This document shows, piece by piece, positions 17,191 through 25,931 of a DNA stretch of 64,000 nt. Made by a program: the position numbers and the translations under genes. Position 1 is the first letter of the stretch. Each line of letters starts with the position of its first letter. This DNA is from Candidatus Peregrinibacteria bacterium (GTDB lineage: Bacteria; Patescibacteriota; Gracilibacteria; CAIRYL01; GCA-016699755), in the NCBI GenBank assembly GCA_016699755.1, contig CP065009.1, forward strand, positions 620,001 through 684,000. Reading direction: 5' to 3'. The notes beneath the pieces were generated by a model that did not search any database, was not told the origin of the DNA, and saw only the letters and a list, made by a program, of their open reading frames with translations.

Positions 17191-18141
17191 ATGATTGATA
17201 TTTTTTTACGGGCAGCAGAGCGTCCTACAGAATTTTTCTTCTGTTTAGCACTTGCGCTCATTCCCACTGTTGTTTGGTTTCTTATTTTTGGACCTCGCCA
17301 CAGGGGACGCTGGGGAAGTATTTTTGCTACCTTTTGTGCGGGAATGCTTGCAGGAGCGATTATTCTCTCGTATCAATTTTTTTGGGGCGCTCGATTCGAT
17401 CTTATCTTTTTTGTTATCGAGCCAAACGATTTTGATTCTGCCATTCGAGTACAAATTGGAAACGTTCTCCTCTCGAGTCTGCTTGTTTTTCTCTCAGTAG
17501 GATTCCTTGAAGAATACGCAAAACATTGGGTGGTGAAGAAGGTTGATCATAATATATTTGAGTCTATTGATGATGTGATTGAATTTTCTATTATCGGAGC
17601 ACTCGGATTTGCCTTTCTTGAAAATGCTGGATACTTCTTTCTCCTTATGGTTCGTGGGGATATGGAAAATTTAGTGACCCTTTTTGTCGTACGCTCTATT
17701 TTTGTCGTATTTATCCATATTCTTTGTTCTGGAATTTACGGATATTTTTATGGACTCGGATACTTTGCAAAACCAGTGCTCAGCGAGCGAGTTCGGAAAG
17801 GAAAAACTCCTGCACTCCCCTTCTTTCTTCATCGCATTGCAAACTTTCGACCAACCTCAGTATTTCGTGATGAAATGGTCACAGTAGGACTTCTTCTTGC
17901 CATGACTATTCACGGTGCCTACGATTTCTTGCTTGAAATTGGAACGCTTGGACAGTTTGCCTCACTCTTTACTGAACAAACCATGCATTTTTCTGGAGAG
18001 AATATTCAAATTCATTGGATCCTCCTCCCCATGATTCTTGTCTTTGGATTTTCGTATCTCTCGTATCTCCTCAACAAAAAAGAACACCAAGTTCGCTATG
18101 GACACCTAGAGACGCATGAGGTATTTGTTCCACAGACATAA
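17191..18141 (+). CDS. prsW: PrsW-family intramembrane metalloprotease
   Basis: 316 residues with about eight membrane helices. The four PrsW motifs are present in order: EExxK in FLEEYAKHWVV, FxxxEN in FAFLENAGYF, the His of HILCSGIYGYFYG, and HGAYDF. These place it in the glutamic-type abortive-infection-related CPBP/PrsW protease clan. In Bacillus, PrsW cleaves an anti-sigma factor; the target here is unknown and no sigma/anti-sigma pair is adjacent. It has a strong stand-alone promoter and converges on mtaB. Confidence 0.87.
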   Translation: MIDIFLRAAERPTEFFFCLALALIPTVVWFLIFGPRHRGRWGSIFATFCAGMLAGAIILSYQFFWGARFDLIFFVIEPNDFDSAIRVQIGNVLLSSLLVFLSVGFLEEYAKHWVVKKVDHNIFESIDDVIEFSIIGALGFAFLENAGYFFLLMVRGDMENLVTLFVVRSIFVVFIHILCSGIYGYFYGLGYFAKPVLSERVRKGKTPALPFFLHRIANFRPTSVFRDEMVTVGLLLAMTIHGAYDFLLEIGTLGQFASLFTEQTMHFSGENIQIHWILLPMILVFGFSYLSYLLNKKEHQVRYGHLETHEVFVPQT

Positions 18142-18161
18142 ACTCTACCAAGAAGGAGATT

Positions 18162-19367
18162 TTAAAAATCTTCCGCAATATTCTTGGGAGTAAGGTGTAT
18201 TGGAAGAATCGCCCCCAAAGGAGCATTTTCTCCTTTTAAACGAATGTAATTTCCGCTCGTTCCCTGACCTCCCCCTTCCACAAGTACCTCAAGAAGTTGT
18301 CCCATTTGTTGAGCAAGAAATGTTTTTCTCAACTTATCTCCTGTTTTTCGAAGCATTGCGGCACGCTCTTTCCGAATGGAAACAGGAATCTGCCCAGCAA
18401 AATTTGATGCCGATGTTCCCGTTCGCGCAGAAAAAGGAAAAACATGAAGCTTTGCAAATGCAAGATTTGTGACAAGAGTTTCCGTTTCCAAAAAATCTTG
18501 CCCCGATTCTGTTGGAAATCCCGTAATAAAATCTCCCGTAATAGCAACATTTGGACGTTTCTTTCGAGCGTTTTCCACGGCAAAATAGACTTCTTCTCTT
18601 CCGTGTCCACGATTCATTTTTTTGAGCACCGAAGAAGAGCCAGATTGCACAGAAAGATGAAGGTGATCACAAATTCTTGGATGCGAAAATACTTCAAAAA
18701 ATTCTTTCCGTAAAAACTGTGGTCCCAAAGAACTGAGACGGACTCGAAGGTGTGTTGTGTGTCTCAAAATTTCTTCAAGAAGCACGGGAAGTTTTGTCTT
18801 TTCGGGAAAACATTCGGAGTTTCCGCATCCCCAACTTGCCAATTGAATTCCGGTCAAAACTATTTCTCGTACCCCCAAAGATTCTGCTCGAGAAATTTGT
18901 CGCAAAAGAAGTTCAGATGGAATGTCTTCTGTTTTTCCACGCGCAATACGCGTAATACAAAACGTACATTGATTATCACACCCATTCTGAATAGCAATGG
19001 GAATTCGCATTCGATTCGTGGAAGCGAGACATTCATTGGCTTCCTCAGGAATCTGAAAAAACGAACGAAAATGAGTATCATCAGAAAAAATAAGGAGATT
19101 GGGAAAATGCTTTTTCCATATCTCAGAATCTGCTTTTGGTCCGCATCCAAAAATCGCTACTTTTTTTTTGATTCGCATTGCTCGACTCGCCTCTTGTCGA
19201 CTCTGCCGATCTGCTCGAGCTGTCACTGTACAAGAGTTGATAAAAATAATATCCGCCTCTACTTCATTTTGCGCCTCAGTATGCCCCGCAAGCTGAAGCC
19301 CTGCAGAAAGACGAGCAGAATCAAGCCAATTCATTTTACAGCCAAGAGTTTTGAAGAAAAATTTCAT
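18162..19367 (-). CDS. mtaB: Radical-SAM tRNA methylthiotransferase, MtaB type
   Basis: 401 residues from the ATG at 19367. The N-terminal UPF0004 domain carries three cluster Cys: Cys10 in TLGCKMN, then NSCTVT and FGCGPK. The radical-SAM cluster motif is GCDNQCTFCI, followed by GVREIVLTGIQLASWG, SVQSGSSSVLKKMNRG and TGDFITGFPTE. A C-terminal TRAM-like segment starts around LLEVLVEGG. MtaB converts t6A37 to ms2t6A37 in ANN-decoding tRNAs. The frame extends upstream to 19493, but that segment is hydrophobic and lacks family similarity. Confidence 0.9.
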   Translation of the reverse strand: MKFFFKTLGCKMNWLDSARLSAGLQLAGHTEAQNEVEADIIFINSCTVTARADRQSRQEASRAMRIKKKVAIFGCGPKADSEIWKKHFPNLLIFSDDTHFRSFFQIPEEANECLASTNRMRIPIAIQNGCDNQCTFCITRIARGKTEDIPSELLLRQISRAESLGVREIVLTGIQLASWGCGNSECFPEKTKLPVLLEEILRHTTHLRVRLSSLGPQFLRKEFFEVFSHPRICDHLHLSVQSGSSSVLKKMNRGHGREEVYFAVENARKKRPNVAITGDFITGFPTESGQDFLETETLVTNLAFAKLHVFPFSARTGTSASNFAGQIPVSIRKERAAMLRKTGDKLRKTFLAQQMGQLLEVLVEGGGQGTSGNYIRLKGENAPLGAILPIHLTPKNIAEDF

Positions 19368-19433
19368 CAAAAAAAAACTCCCAAAGAGTATACGTATTTT
19401 TGAACAAAGGGAGTATAAAAACAATCTTCTCTC

Positions 19434-19442
19434 TGATATAAT
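19434..19442 (+). promoter_or_regulatory. Extended -10 promoter before the small gene at 19455
   Basis: TGATATAAT (TG, one base, TATAAT). Transcription would start only about 6 nt before the ATG, giving a nearly leaderless mRNA. No clear -35. Confidence 0.45.
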
Positions 19443-19454
19443 GGAGAAAACAAT

Positions 19455-19727
19455 ATGAAAAAAAACACACCAAAAAAACACAGAAACATGCATATTTCCT
19501 CGGAATTTTTTTTCCTCTTGGGTGGAATTGCATTTCTTGAAGCTCTATTTTTCTTATTCCGAGAAAACCCACTCCAAGTGTTAGGACTTTTTGGAATCTC
19601 GCTTCTCCTGTTTCCTCCGTTTGAGAAAAAACTCATCCAAAAATTTCATGTTGATCTCTGCCAAAAAAGAAGAGATATTGCGCTCTTTTCAGGACTTTTC
19701 TTCTTTTTTCTTGGAAGCGCCATCTGA
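19455..19727 (+). CDS. Small membrane protein, unknown
   Basis: A 90-residue product: a basic N-terminus (MKKNTPKKHR) and three hydrophobic stretches (FFFLLGGIAFLEALFFLF, LGLFGISLLLFPPF, IALFSGLFFFFLGSAI). No family recognised. Support is the good -10 element just upstream, the clear positive-inside topology and the lack of a competing gene on the other strand. It converges on the rsmF-like gene. Confidence 0.5.
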   Translation: MKKNTPKKHRNMHISSEFFFLLGGIAFLEALFFLFRENPLQVLGLFGISLLLFPPFEKKLIQKFHVDLCQKRRDIALFSGLFFFFLGSAI

Positions 19728-19765
19728 TTTTTTGTTGTATGAATTCGAAGAATTCTTAGTGTTCC

Positions 19766-21223
19766 TCAGTGAACATCTTCCATGAGAAAATTTCGAGGAA
19801 GATTATTTTTTAGACTCCCCTCTACTTTTCTTGTGAGCCCAAGAGGAAGACCCTGAAAACGCAAAAGAATATCTGCTTTTTCAGGAAGATGAGGAGGAGA
19901 TACAAGGTTTTCTCCTCTTAAAAATGCCCGTGCTTCTTCCGCAGAACACTCAAGAACAAGATTTCCAGAAAAATGAACGCCAAAAGCAACAGCACATTCG
20001 TGAGAAATACGGAGTTTATTTCGATGCATTTTTCCGAGCAAAATTCCGGGACGATCTGGAGAAAGAAGGGGCATCGCATCCTCAGCCCCCTGAGGAATTC
20101 CCCACAAAAACCCTTTTCGTTCTGCTATGAGAATATGGGGAGGAAGGGAAAACTGAAAAGCAGAAGAGAATGCTTTTTGAATTTCTTGAGAGTGTTTTTC
20201 GGGGAGAATTTGAAGAGATCCTGCTCTTTCCTTTCGAAGAGGGGGAAGGTGTTTGGAGTTTCTAAGAGACTCTGTTTTACGAATTGCCGCAACAAAAAAA
20301 CCCTCGGAATTGAAAAGATGTGGCCATACACGAAGCACTTTTGGCGCAAAAGAAAACTGTTCCGATACAAACTCCGAAAGCCCCTGTGCGCGATGCGCTT
20401 CTAAAAAAAGCCCCGAAAGATCGCATATTTCAACAGCATCTCCAAACTCTGCAAGAAGAGAACGAAGAACTCCTTCATTTTCTTCTGGAGCAAGCGTACA
20501 AGTGGAATACACAAGAATTCCATAAGGTTTCAATGCCTGAAAAGCGGAACGAAGGAGAGATTTTTGAAGTTTTCCCGCCGCTAAAATTCTCTGTAATGAC
20601 CAGTTTAAAAGTGCATTTCTGTCTTTTCGAAATGTCCCCTCACCCGTACAGGGGGCATCGACAAGAATACGATCAAAATATTCTGGAAGGAGATTCCCGA
20701 AACGCTCTCCCGAAAGATGGGATACAATTGCATTTGGTACGCCACATCGCTGAAGATTTGCCGCCAGTACTTTGATACGGCTTCCCGAAAATTCGTTTGA
20801 AAACAGGCTTCCTTGTGCTTGAAGAAGCCCTGCTATTTGCGTGGATTTGCTCCCTGGTGCCGATGCTATATCGAGAACGCGTTGCCCTGGAACAACCTTG
20901 AGCGCCAACGGAGGAAGCGCACTACTCGCCTCCTGAATATAAAAGCGTCCCTGTATATGCCCAAGATTCTTTCCAAGGGGATGGTGACGTTGATCCCGAT
21001 CAATAAGAAAAATTTCAGAAGAAAAAGGGTGTGACGTTAATTTCCAATCTGGATGATATTTTTTCGCCCATTCCAGAAACTCTGGAACCGTATTTCGAAG
21101 AGTATTGACCCGAAGAGTTTTTGGAAGTGAAGCATGTTGTGCCGCATAAAATGCGTCAAAATCGTTCCCCAATATCTTTTGGTATCGATTCCAAAAAGCC
21201 AATGGTCCCGTTGCGTCTTTCAT
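19766..21223 (-). CDS. rsmF: RsmF/NOL1-NOP2-Sun family rRNA (cytosine-5) methyltransferase
   Basis: 485 residues. After an N-terminal domain (LPKTLRVNTLR) comes the Rossmann methyltransferase core: SAM motif DIASAPGSKSTQIA, the conserved Cys in VDAPCTGEGTFRKD and the catalytic Cys in VYSTCTLAPEENEGV. The C-terminal 130 residues (from about FQFSLPPHILIAERKG) resemble the PUA-like extension of RsmF/YebU, so RsmF-like 16S methylation is favoured over RsmB; the exact target base is not shown. Its start is only 23 nt from the divergent pilin gene. Confidence 0.87.
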   Translation of the reverse strand: MKDATGPLAFWNRYQKILGNDFDAFYAAQHASLPKTLRVNTLRNTVPEFLEWAKKYHPDWKLTSHPFSSEIFLIDRDQRHHPLGKNLGHIQGRFYIQEASSALPPLALKVVPGQRVLDIASAPGSKSTQIAGLLQAQGSLFSNEFSGSRIKVLAANLQRCGVPNAIVSHLSGERFGNLLPEYFDRILVDAPCTGEGTFRKDRNALLNWSLQRILAAGKLQKSLLRSAFQALKPYGILVYSTCTLAPEENEGVLRSLLAEFGDAVEICDLSGLFLEAHRAQGLSEFVSEQFSFAPKVLRVWPHLFNSEGFFVAAIRKTESLRNSKHLPPLRKERAGSLQILPEKHSQEIQKAFSSAFQFSLPPHILIAERKGFLWGIPQGAEDAMPLLSPDRPGILLGKMHRNKLRISHECAVAFGVHFSGNLVLECSAEEARAFLRGENLVSPPHLPEKADILLRFQGLPLGLTRKVEGSLKNNLPRNFLMEDVH

Positions 21224-21246
21224 GGAGGGTATTGTACACTTTTTTC

Positions 21247-21648
21247 ATGAAAAAGATTCTTTCTATTCTCCTCTGGGGAGGAATACTCCTTATTCCCAAA
21301 AGAGCACTCGCTGCAGGGTGTGAACTGAACATTATTCCCGATAGCCTCGCGCTCGCAATAAAAACAGGAAATATTCATTGGGAAGATCTTATTACCTTTG
21401 TGCTTCATCTTATTTGTTTTCTCGTCTTTATTGCTGGAGGGGTCGCTGTTATTCTCCTTATGATTGGAGGATATAAATTTATCTTTGGAAGCATCATGGA
21501 AGATAAAGAAAGCGGTGTCAAAACAATAAAAAATACTCTTCTTGGACTTGTAGTGGTTCTCCTCTCGTGGATTATTGTCGATACGCTCATCTCCTTTCTT
21601 ACAACTGATGAGAACACTGTTTATCTCTCTCTCCCCACTTTCTCATGA
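21247..21648 (+). CDS. VirB2/TrbC-like type IV secretion pilin
   Basis: 133 residues: a signal peptide (MKKILSILLWGGILLIPKRALA), then two hydrophobic helices (FVLHLICFLVFIAGGVAVILLMIGGYKFIFG and LLGLVVVLLSWIIVDTLI) separated by a short charged loop with KESGVKTIKNT. This is the pattern of CPR type IV secretion pilins, small two-helix proteins of the VirB2/TrbC type thought to build a transfer or competence pilus. The stop TGA overlaps the next ATG (ATGA at 21645-21648). Other transfer genes (PrgI, TraC-like) lie 3 kb downstream. Confidence 0.7.
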   Translation: MKKILSILLWGGILLIPKRALAAGCELNIIPDSLALAIKTGNIHWEDLITFVLHLICFLVFIAGGVAVILLMIGGYKFIFGSIMEDKESGVKTIKNTLLGLVVVLLSWIIVDTLISFLTTDENTVYLSLPTFS

Positions 21649-22868
21649 AACGCATTGGCGACACCCTTAAAAAGGCAAATCAACATTTTCGAAAGTGGAA
21701 AAAGGAGATTGACGATCGACGAGCACAGATGAAAATAGAATCTGAAGCGCCAGCTCCACCATCCTTTCGGAATCCAGATCAACCCGTGATGCTTGAAATT
21801 TCACTCCTCTCTGTTTTTAAAGCAACGCTCATTGTGATGGGCGTTATTCTTCTGAGTAAGGTTGCCGTTCAACTTGTTGATATTGCTGTTACGTTTCTCC
21901 TTTCGCTCTTTCTTGCCGCCGCGTTTAATCCTGCGGTGAATAAATTGGAATCGTGGCGAATTCCTCGTGGATTTGGCATTATTCTTCTCTTTTTTCTTGT
22001 CTTTGGATTTTTAATACTCCTCATTGCGAAACTTGTTCCTATTATTGCCGATCAGCTCGGACAGATTGCAACATCACTTGAAGAGTGGATTCGGAGCATC
22101 CATTTTATGACCGATGCAGGAGGTTCTGACTTACGCCAAAAAGTGCAGGAATTCTTGAGCAGCTTTCTCGGAAATACAAATTCAGAACAGATTTTCCGAA
22201 CCATTGTCGATAACATCGATCAACTCGGCTCTCGGCTCTCCAATTTTGCCGATAAAGGACTTCAGCTTATTTTAGGAACATTTGGCTTTGCCTTTGAGTT
22301 TGTTCTCACCTTCCTCCTCACGTTTTTCTTGGTGCTCGACCGAAAAAATCTCAATGACTTTTTTCAATCGCTTTTTCCGGTTCGTCATCAGGCGTATCTC
22401 ACGGAAAAACTCCATCTCGTTCAGGTAAAAATTGGAGAATGGGTGCATGGGCAAATTATTCTCTTTTTTGTTATTGGAGGCATTGCCTATATTTCCCTTA
22501 ATATTATTGGAGTTGAATACGCACTCACCCTTGCCATGGTTTTTGGAATTGCCGAATTCCTTCCCTACCTTGGTCCACTGCTTTCTTTTACGGTTTCTGC
22601 ACCTATCGCATTTAATGAATCGATTGCCTCGGGAGTAGGGCTTGTTATATTTTGCGTTTTTTTACAGTTTATTGAAGGGAATTTCATTGTTCCCTTCGTT
22701 ATGAAGAGGTCGGTTGGACTTCCTCCTGTCGTGACTATTATCGCTCTTATTGCTGGTGCAAGTTTTCCGAATATTATCAATCCCGTTCTTGGAATGATTT
22801 TAGCAGTGCCAGTAGCAACCATTCTCTCTATTTTTGTACGAGACTACACCATGCGAAACGCAAAATAG
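21645..22868 (+). CDS. AI-2E (PerM) family membrane transporter
   Basis: 407 residues with a basic N-terminal tail and seven to eight membrane helices. Family landmarks are LFLAAAFNPAVNKLE, a central soluble segment with a Leu-rich helical stretch, GEWVHGQIILFFVIGG and the late motif EFLPYLGPLLSF followed by IEGNFIVPFVMKRSVGLPPVVTI. AI-2E/PerM proteins include the TqsA exporter and Na+/H+ antiporters; the substrate cannot be told from sequence. Translationally coupled to the pilin gene by a 4-nt overlap. Confidence 0.88.
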   Translation: MKRIGDTLKKANQHFRKWKKEIDDRRAQMKIESEAPAPPSFRNPDQPVMLEISLLSVFKATLIVMGVILLSKVAVQLVDIAVTFLLSLFLAAAFNPAVNKLESWRIPRGFGIILLFFLVFGFLILLIAKLVPIIADQLGQIATSLEEWIRSIHFMTDAGGSDLRQKVQEFLSSFLGNTNSEQIFRTIVDNIDQLGSRLSNFADKGLQLILGTFGFAFEFVLTFLLTFFLVLDRKNLNDFFQSLFPVRHQAYLTEKLHLVQVKIGEWVHGQIILFFVIGGIAYISLNIIGVEYALTLAMVFGIAEFLPYLGPLLSFTVSAPIAFNESIASGVGLVIFCVFLQFIEGNFIVPFVMKRSVGLPPVVTIIALIAGASFPNIINPVLGMILAVPVATILSIFVRDYTMRNAK

Positions 22869-22890
22869 TGATCTCTTTTTCGAAAGTCTT

Positions 22891-23991
22891 TTATTTTTTA
22901 AGACAGACCGGACGAGAGAATGCTCTTCCGCTGAAAATTCCCAAAAGGGTTCTCGTAAAAACAAATCCCCAAAGAGCCAAAGAAAGAGCTCCGAGAAGAA
23001 CCCCAATCCAAGAGAGAAAACCCATTCCAGGGAGAAAGCCTCCTGCGACAAATGTCCCTGTTCCGAGTGCAGCAGGAGGAAACACAAGCGCCCAAAATCC
23101 AAGCGTATAGGGAATTCCTTCTGTTTTAATGTAGTTCGTCATGACCCGCAAAATAATCAAAAACCAAAAAAATCCGAATGACAAAAAGACAGGAAGCAAG
23201 AGATACAAGGCATTCGTCAAAAGAGCTTTATACGGAAGAATTTCAGAAAGCAAAGGGAGAAGACTCACAGAGGCAATGGTCAAAACTCCTACAGGAGCGA
23301 GTGGAATAAAAAAACTTGGAGCCATTTCTTTTTGAGGCAAAGGAGCAAATTTCAGACGAAAAAGAATAAACGTAAGAACAAAAGCAGTGAGTAAAAAAAG
23401 CAGTCCTAAAAGAAAAAAATGAATCAAACCAATAATATTTAAAAATACTGTCCCCTTAAGAAAAGTAGTCGCAAAGAAGTTCCCAGAAAAAATATTTACA
23501 AATACACCAACCGGCGGCAAAAGACATACTCCAATAGCATGCTTCATTTCTGTTTCGTGAGAAATAATTGTCTGCGAACACGTTGCGAGCAAAAAGAAAA
23601 TCCCCAATACAAAACCAATCACATAGAATATTCCGGCGAGATACATACCAAATGTATGACCCAAAATTCCTTGGGGAACGAATACGAGCGATACCCCAGT
23701 ACTCAAAACCGCAAGAGAAATGCTAATACCCGAAAAAAACTTTGCAGTAGAAGGCGAAAGAAAATCTTTCTCTACGTTTTCCCAAAAGAAAATCACCCGA
23801 AATCCGTATCCAACACTCGCAATAAGAAAAAGGAAAAACGCGAGAAACAGAAGTACAACACCAAGTGTATTCATCCACGGCTGAACAAGAAAAACCGACA
23901 TCTTTGTCCAAAGAATTCCTACCGCGCCAGTTGCCATACTCGACATAAACCATCGAACTTCAAGGGCGGAAAGTGCTTCGCTGAATTTCAT
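22891..23991 (-). CDS. TDT (SLAC1/TehA-like) family channel or transporter
   Basis: 366 residues, ten hydrophobic helices. The N-terminus MSSMATGAVGILW and the late FWALVFPPAALGTGTF segment match the tellurite-resistance/dicarboxylate transporter fold (TehA, Mae1, SLAC1, SSU1). Members move anions such as malate, sulfite or chloride; substrate undetermined. It stands alone, convergent with the AI-2E gene. Confidence 0.82.
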   Translation of the reverse strand: MKFSEALSALEVRWFMSSMATGAVGILWTKMSVFLVQPWMNTLGVVLLFLAFFLFLIASVGYGFRVIFFWENVEKDFLSPSTAKFFSGISISLAVLSTGVSLVFVPQGILGHTFGMYLAGIFYVIGFVLGIFFLLATCSQTIISHETEMKHAIGVCLLPPVGVFVNIFSGNFFATTFLKGTVFLNIIGLIHFFLLGLLFLLTAFVLTFILFRLKFAPLPQKEMAPSFFIPLAPVGVLTIASVSLLPLLSEILPYKALLTNALYLLLPVFLSFGFFWFLIILRVMTNYIKTEGIPYTLGFWALVFPPAALGTGTFVAGGFLPGMGFLSWIGVLLGALSLALWGFVFTRTLLGIFSGRAFSRPVCLKK

Positions 23992-24208
23992 CTTTTTTCG
24001 TGAAAAATACCCCCATAGGGTATACTTGGGCAGAAAGGAAAATCAAGTACTTTTTTGTATTTTACAAAAAAACTCCCAAAAACTATGGAAATATTAAGAA
24101 GTAGACAAAGGAAAATAATTTTTTGGATTTGGATTTACAGAAAGAAATTTTCTCCATATTTTTCCTCTCAAAGTCTTTGGAATTGTTTTCTTACTCCCTT
24201 TTTTTCCC

Positions 24209-24237
24209 TTGACGAAAATAAACTATTCATTTAAAAG
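24209..24237 (+). promoter_or_regulatory. Promoter before the small gene at 24266
   Basis: TTGACG (24209-24214), 17 nt, TAAAAG (24232-24237). The -35 overlaps the most upstream TTG start of the frame and so excludes it; leader about 22 nt to ATG 24266. Confidence 0.5.
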
Positions 24238-24265
24238 TATCGGCAAAATTTTATTTTTCATTTCG

Positions 24266-24478
24266 ATGTTGGAAACAGAAGGAAAGGGCGTATTTCGAAA
24301 CAACCATTGCAATCCTCATCATAACCTAGTATCTTATCCCCATTTTCTTGCAAGAAAGATTGGGATTTCTCCCGAAGAAATGGATCGTCTGCTTTCACAC
24401 GGAAGAGAAGATCCCAATGAGATAATAGAGCGTTTGCGTAGATATGATAAGAAAAAACCTTCTGAAAAAAAATTTTAG
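24266..24478 (+). CDS. Small cytoplasmic protein, unknown
   Basis: A 70-residue charged product beginning MLETEGKGVF with an internal HCNPHHN cluster (one Cys, three His) that could bind a metal, and a helical, Arg/Lys-rich C-terminal half (ISPEEMDRLLSHGREDPNEIIERLRRYDKKK). No family recognised. The -35/-10 pair just upstream and the following PrgI promoter make it a separate unit. Confidence 0.45.
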   Translation: MLETEGKGVFRNNHCNPHHNLVSYPHFLARKIGISPEEMDRLLSHGREDPNEIIERLRRYDKKKPSEKKF

Positions 24479-24528
24479 AGTGTATATTTTATGATTTTCC
24501 ATACACAAAAACTCCAAATCAGAACTGA

Positions 24529-24557
24529 TTGAAGAAACCTAAAAAAAACAGTACAAT
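24529..24557 (+). promoter_or_regulatory. Promoter for the PrgI/TraC-like genes
   Basis: TTGAAG (24529-24534), 17 nt, TACAAT (24552-24557). Predicted leader about 23 nt. The AGGAGG at 24558-24563 lies before the predicted transcription start and 23 nt from the ATG, so it is not a ribosome-binding site. Confidence 0.65.
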
Positions 24558-24586
24558 AGGAGGAAAATAACAAAAACGAAAAAGAC

Positions 24587-25222
24587 ATGCTCCAATACAA
24601 AATTCCACAGGATGTTCAACGGGAAGACACCATTATTGGTCCCATCACTATGCGCCAACTCATTATTTGCGCTATAGGAGGTGGTATTGCCTACACACTT
24701 TATATGATTCTTAGTAAGAGCTATTACATGAGTGTTTGGCTTCCTCCGATAGCAATTATCTCTTTACTTACTGTCGCTTTTGCATTTATAGAAATTCGCG
24801 GTATCAGTTTTACAAAATGGATTCTCCTCATGCTTGAAACAATTATCCTTCCCAATAAACGAGTTTGGGACAAAAGACAATCAACCCAATTCCTTTTTCG
24901 TTTTCCTTCCCCCTCCGTGTCAAAGAAAGAGAATGAAGATGAAGATGAAAACACAAAAGAAGTGAGTATCGATCATCTTGAAGAGATTTCAAAAGCACTC
25001 GACTTTTCTTCTGGTGTTTTGGATGAACAGAAGGATTCTCCCACAGCAAATGCGGAAGATCATTATTTAGCAGCAACAGCACTTCATGAGGATGATAAAA
25101 TGCGACACGACGCACGACTTCAGCAATTCCAAGAAGATCAGAAAATTTCTGCCATCCGTGGAAACCAAGCCCCCCTTCGCTCGGGACAAGTCAACACCCT
25201 TCAAAATCCCAAAAAAGCGTAA
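24587..25222 (+). CDS. PrgI-family type IV secretion membrane protein
   Basis: 211 residues. The N-terminus YKIPQDVQREDTIIGPITMRQL is the PrgI signature, followed by two membrane helices (LIICAIGGGIAYTLYMIL and WLPPIAIISLLTVAFAFIEI). PrgI occupies the VirB3 role in Gram-positive and CPR conjugation systems, sitting beside VirB4 in the inner-membrane complex. After residue 110 comes an acidic, disordered tail (ENEDEDENTKE...) ending in a helical Gln/Asp-rich stretch. Overlaps the next gene by one base (TAATGG). Confidence 0.85.
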   Translation: MLQYKIPQDVQREDTIIGPITMRQLIICAIGGGIAYTLYMILSKSYYMSVWLPPIAIISLLTVAFAFIEIRGISFTKWILLMLETIILPNKRVWDKRQSTQFLFRFPSPSVSKKENEDEDENTKEVSIDHLEEISKALDFSSGVLDEQKDSPTANAEDHYLAATALHEDDKMRHDARLQQFQEDQKISAIRGNQAPLRSGQVNTLQNPKKA

Positions 25223-25926
25223 TGGAGACAAACGACAAAACTGTCCGGCAAAAAAAAAGTTCTCCTGAGGCAAGCACTCAGCGTTTTCTTCCGATCTCAG
25301 AAATTCGAGATGGCGTCGCCGTTCTTAAAAATGGTGGTGTACGTGCTATTTTAAAAACCTCTTCTGTGAATTTCAACCTCAAATCAATAGAAGAACAAAA
25401 TGCGCTCATTTATGCGTACCAAGGATTTGTCAACACGCTAGAATTTCCTATACAAATCCTAGTGCGCTCCCGAAAACTCGACATTGATGTGTACGTTGCA
25501 AATCTTACAAAAACCGCAAAAACTCAACAAAATCCTCTACTCCGAAAGCAAACACTTGAGTATATTGAGTATATCAAAAAACTCGTAGAATACGCAGACA
25601 TTATGGAAAAAAATTTTTATGTCATCATTCCGCATGACCCCATTCGATCACAAGGAGGAGGCATGTTTAAACTGTTTGTTCAAAGCATTAGCCCAGAAGA
25701 TAGTCTTGAGAATATTCGCATGCGACACCGAGAATTTGACAAGCTCCACAAAAAATTGTTGCAACGAGTAAACATTGCCCGTGCTGGTTTAGAAGGATGT
25801 GGACTCAATGTTGTAGAACTTGGAACAAGCGAAATTGTAGAACTCTTTTACCAGATTTATAACCCGAGCACTGCCCGAAACCAAAAACTAGTGAATCTCG
25901 CAGGTGAACATATTTTGCCGATGTAA
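25222..25926 (+). CDS. TraC-like N-terminal domain of a VirB4-type transfer ATPase, encoded alone
   Basis: 234 residues. From about residue 20 (TQRFLPISEIRDGVAVLKNGGVRAIL) the sequence matches the N-terminal, non-ATPase part of VirB4/TraC/TrsE proteins, including LEFPIQILVRSRKLDID and the long helical segment before the GLEGCGLNVVELG strand. No Walker motifs are present, and the frame ends normally at TAA 25926. In full systems the ATPase half follows, fused or as the next gene; here the next gene is on the opposite strand. Either the ATPase is encoded elsewhere or the locus is a remnant. Confidence 0.72.
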   Translation: METNDKTVRQKKSSPEASTQRFLPISEIRDGVAVLKNGGVRAILKTSSVNFNLKSIEEQNALIYAYQGFVNTLEFPIQILVRSRKLDIDVYVANLTKTAKTQQNPLLRKQTLEYIEYIKKLVEYADIMEKNFYVIIPHDPIRSQGGGMFKLFVQSISPEDSLENIRMRHREFDKLHKKLLQRVNIARAGLEGCGLNVVELGTSEIVELFYQIYNPSTARNQKLVNLAGEHILPM

Positions 25927-25931
25927 GTTCA

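Noticed and set aside
21640..21650. UGA read as glycine, as in Gracilibacteria
   Set aside because: TGA terminates several complete family proteins, often inside ATGA overlaps with the next gene.
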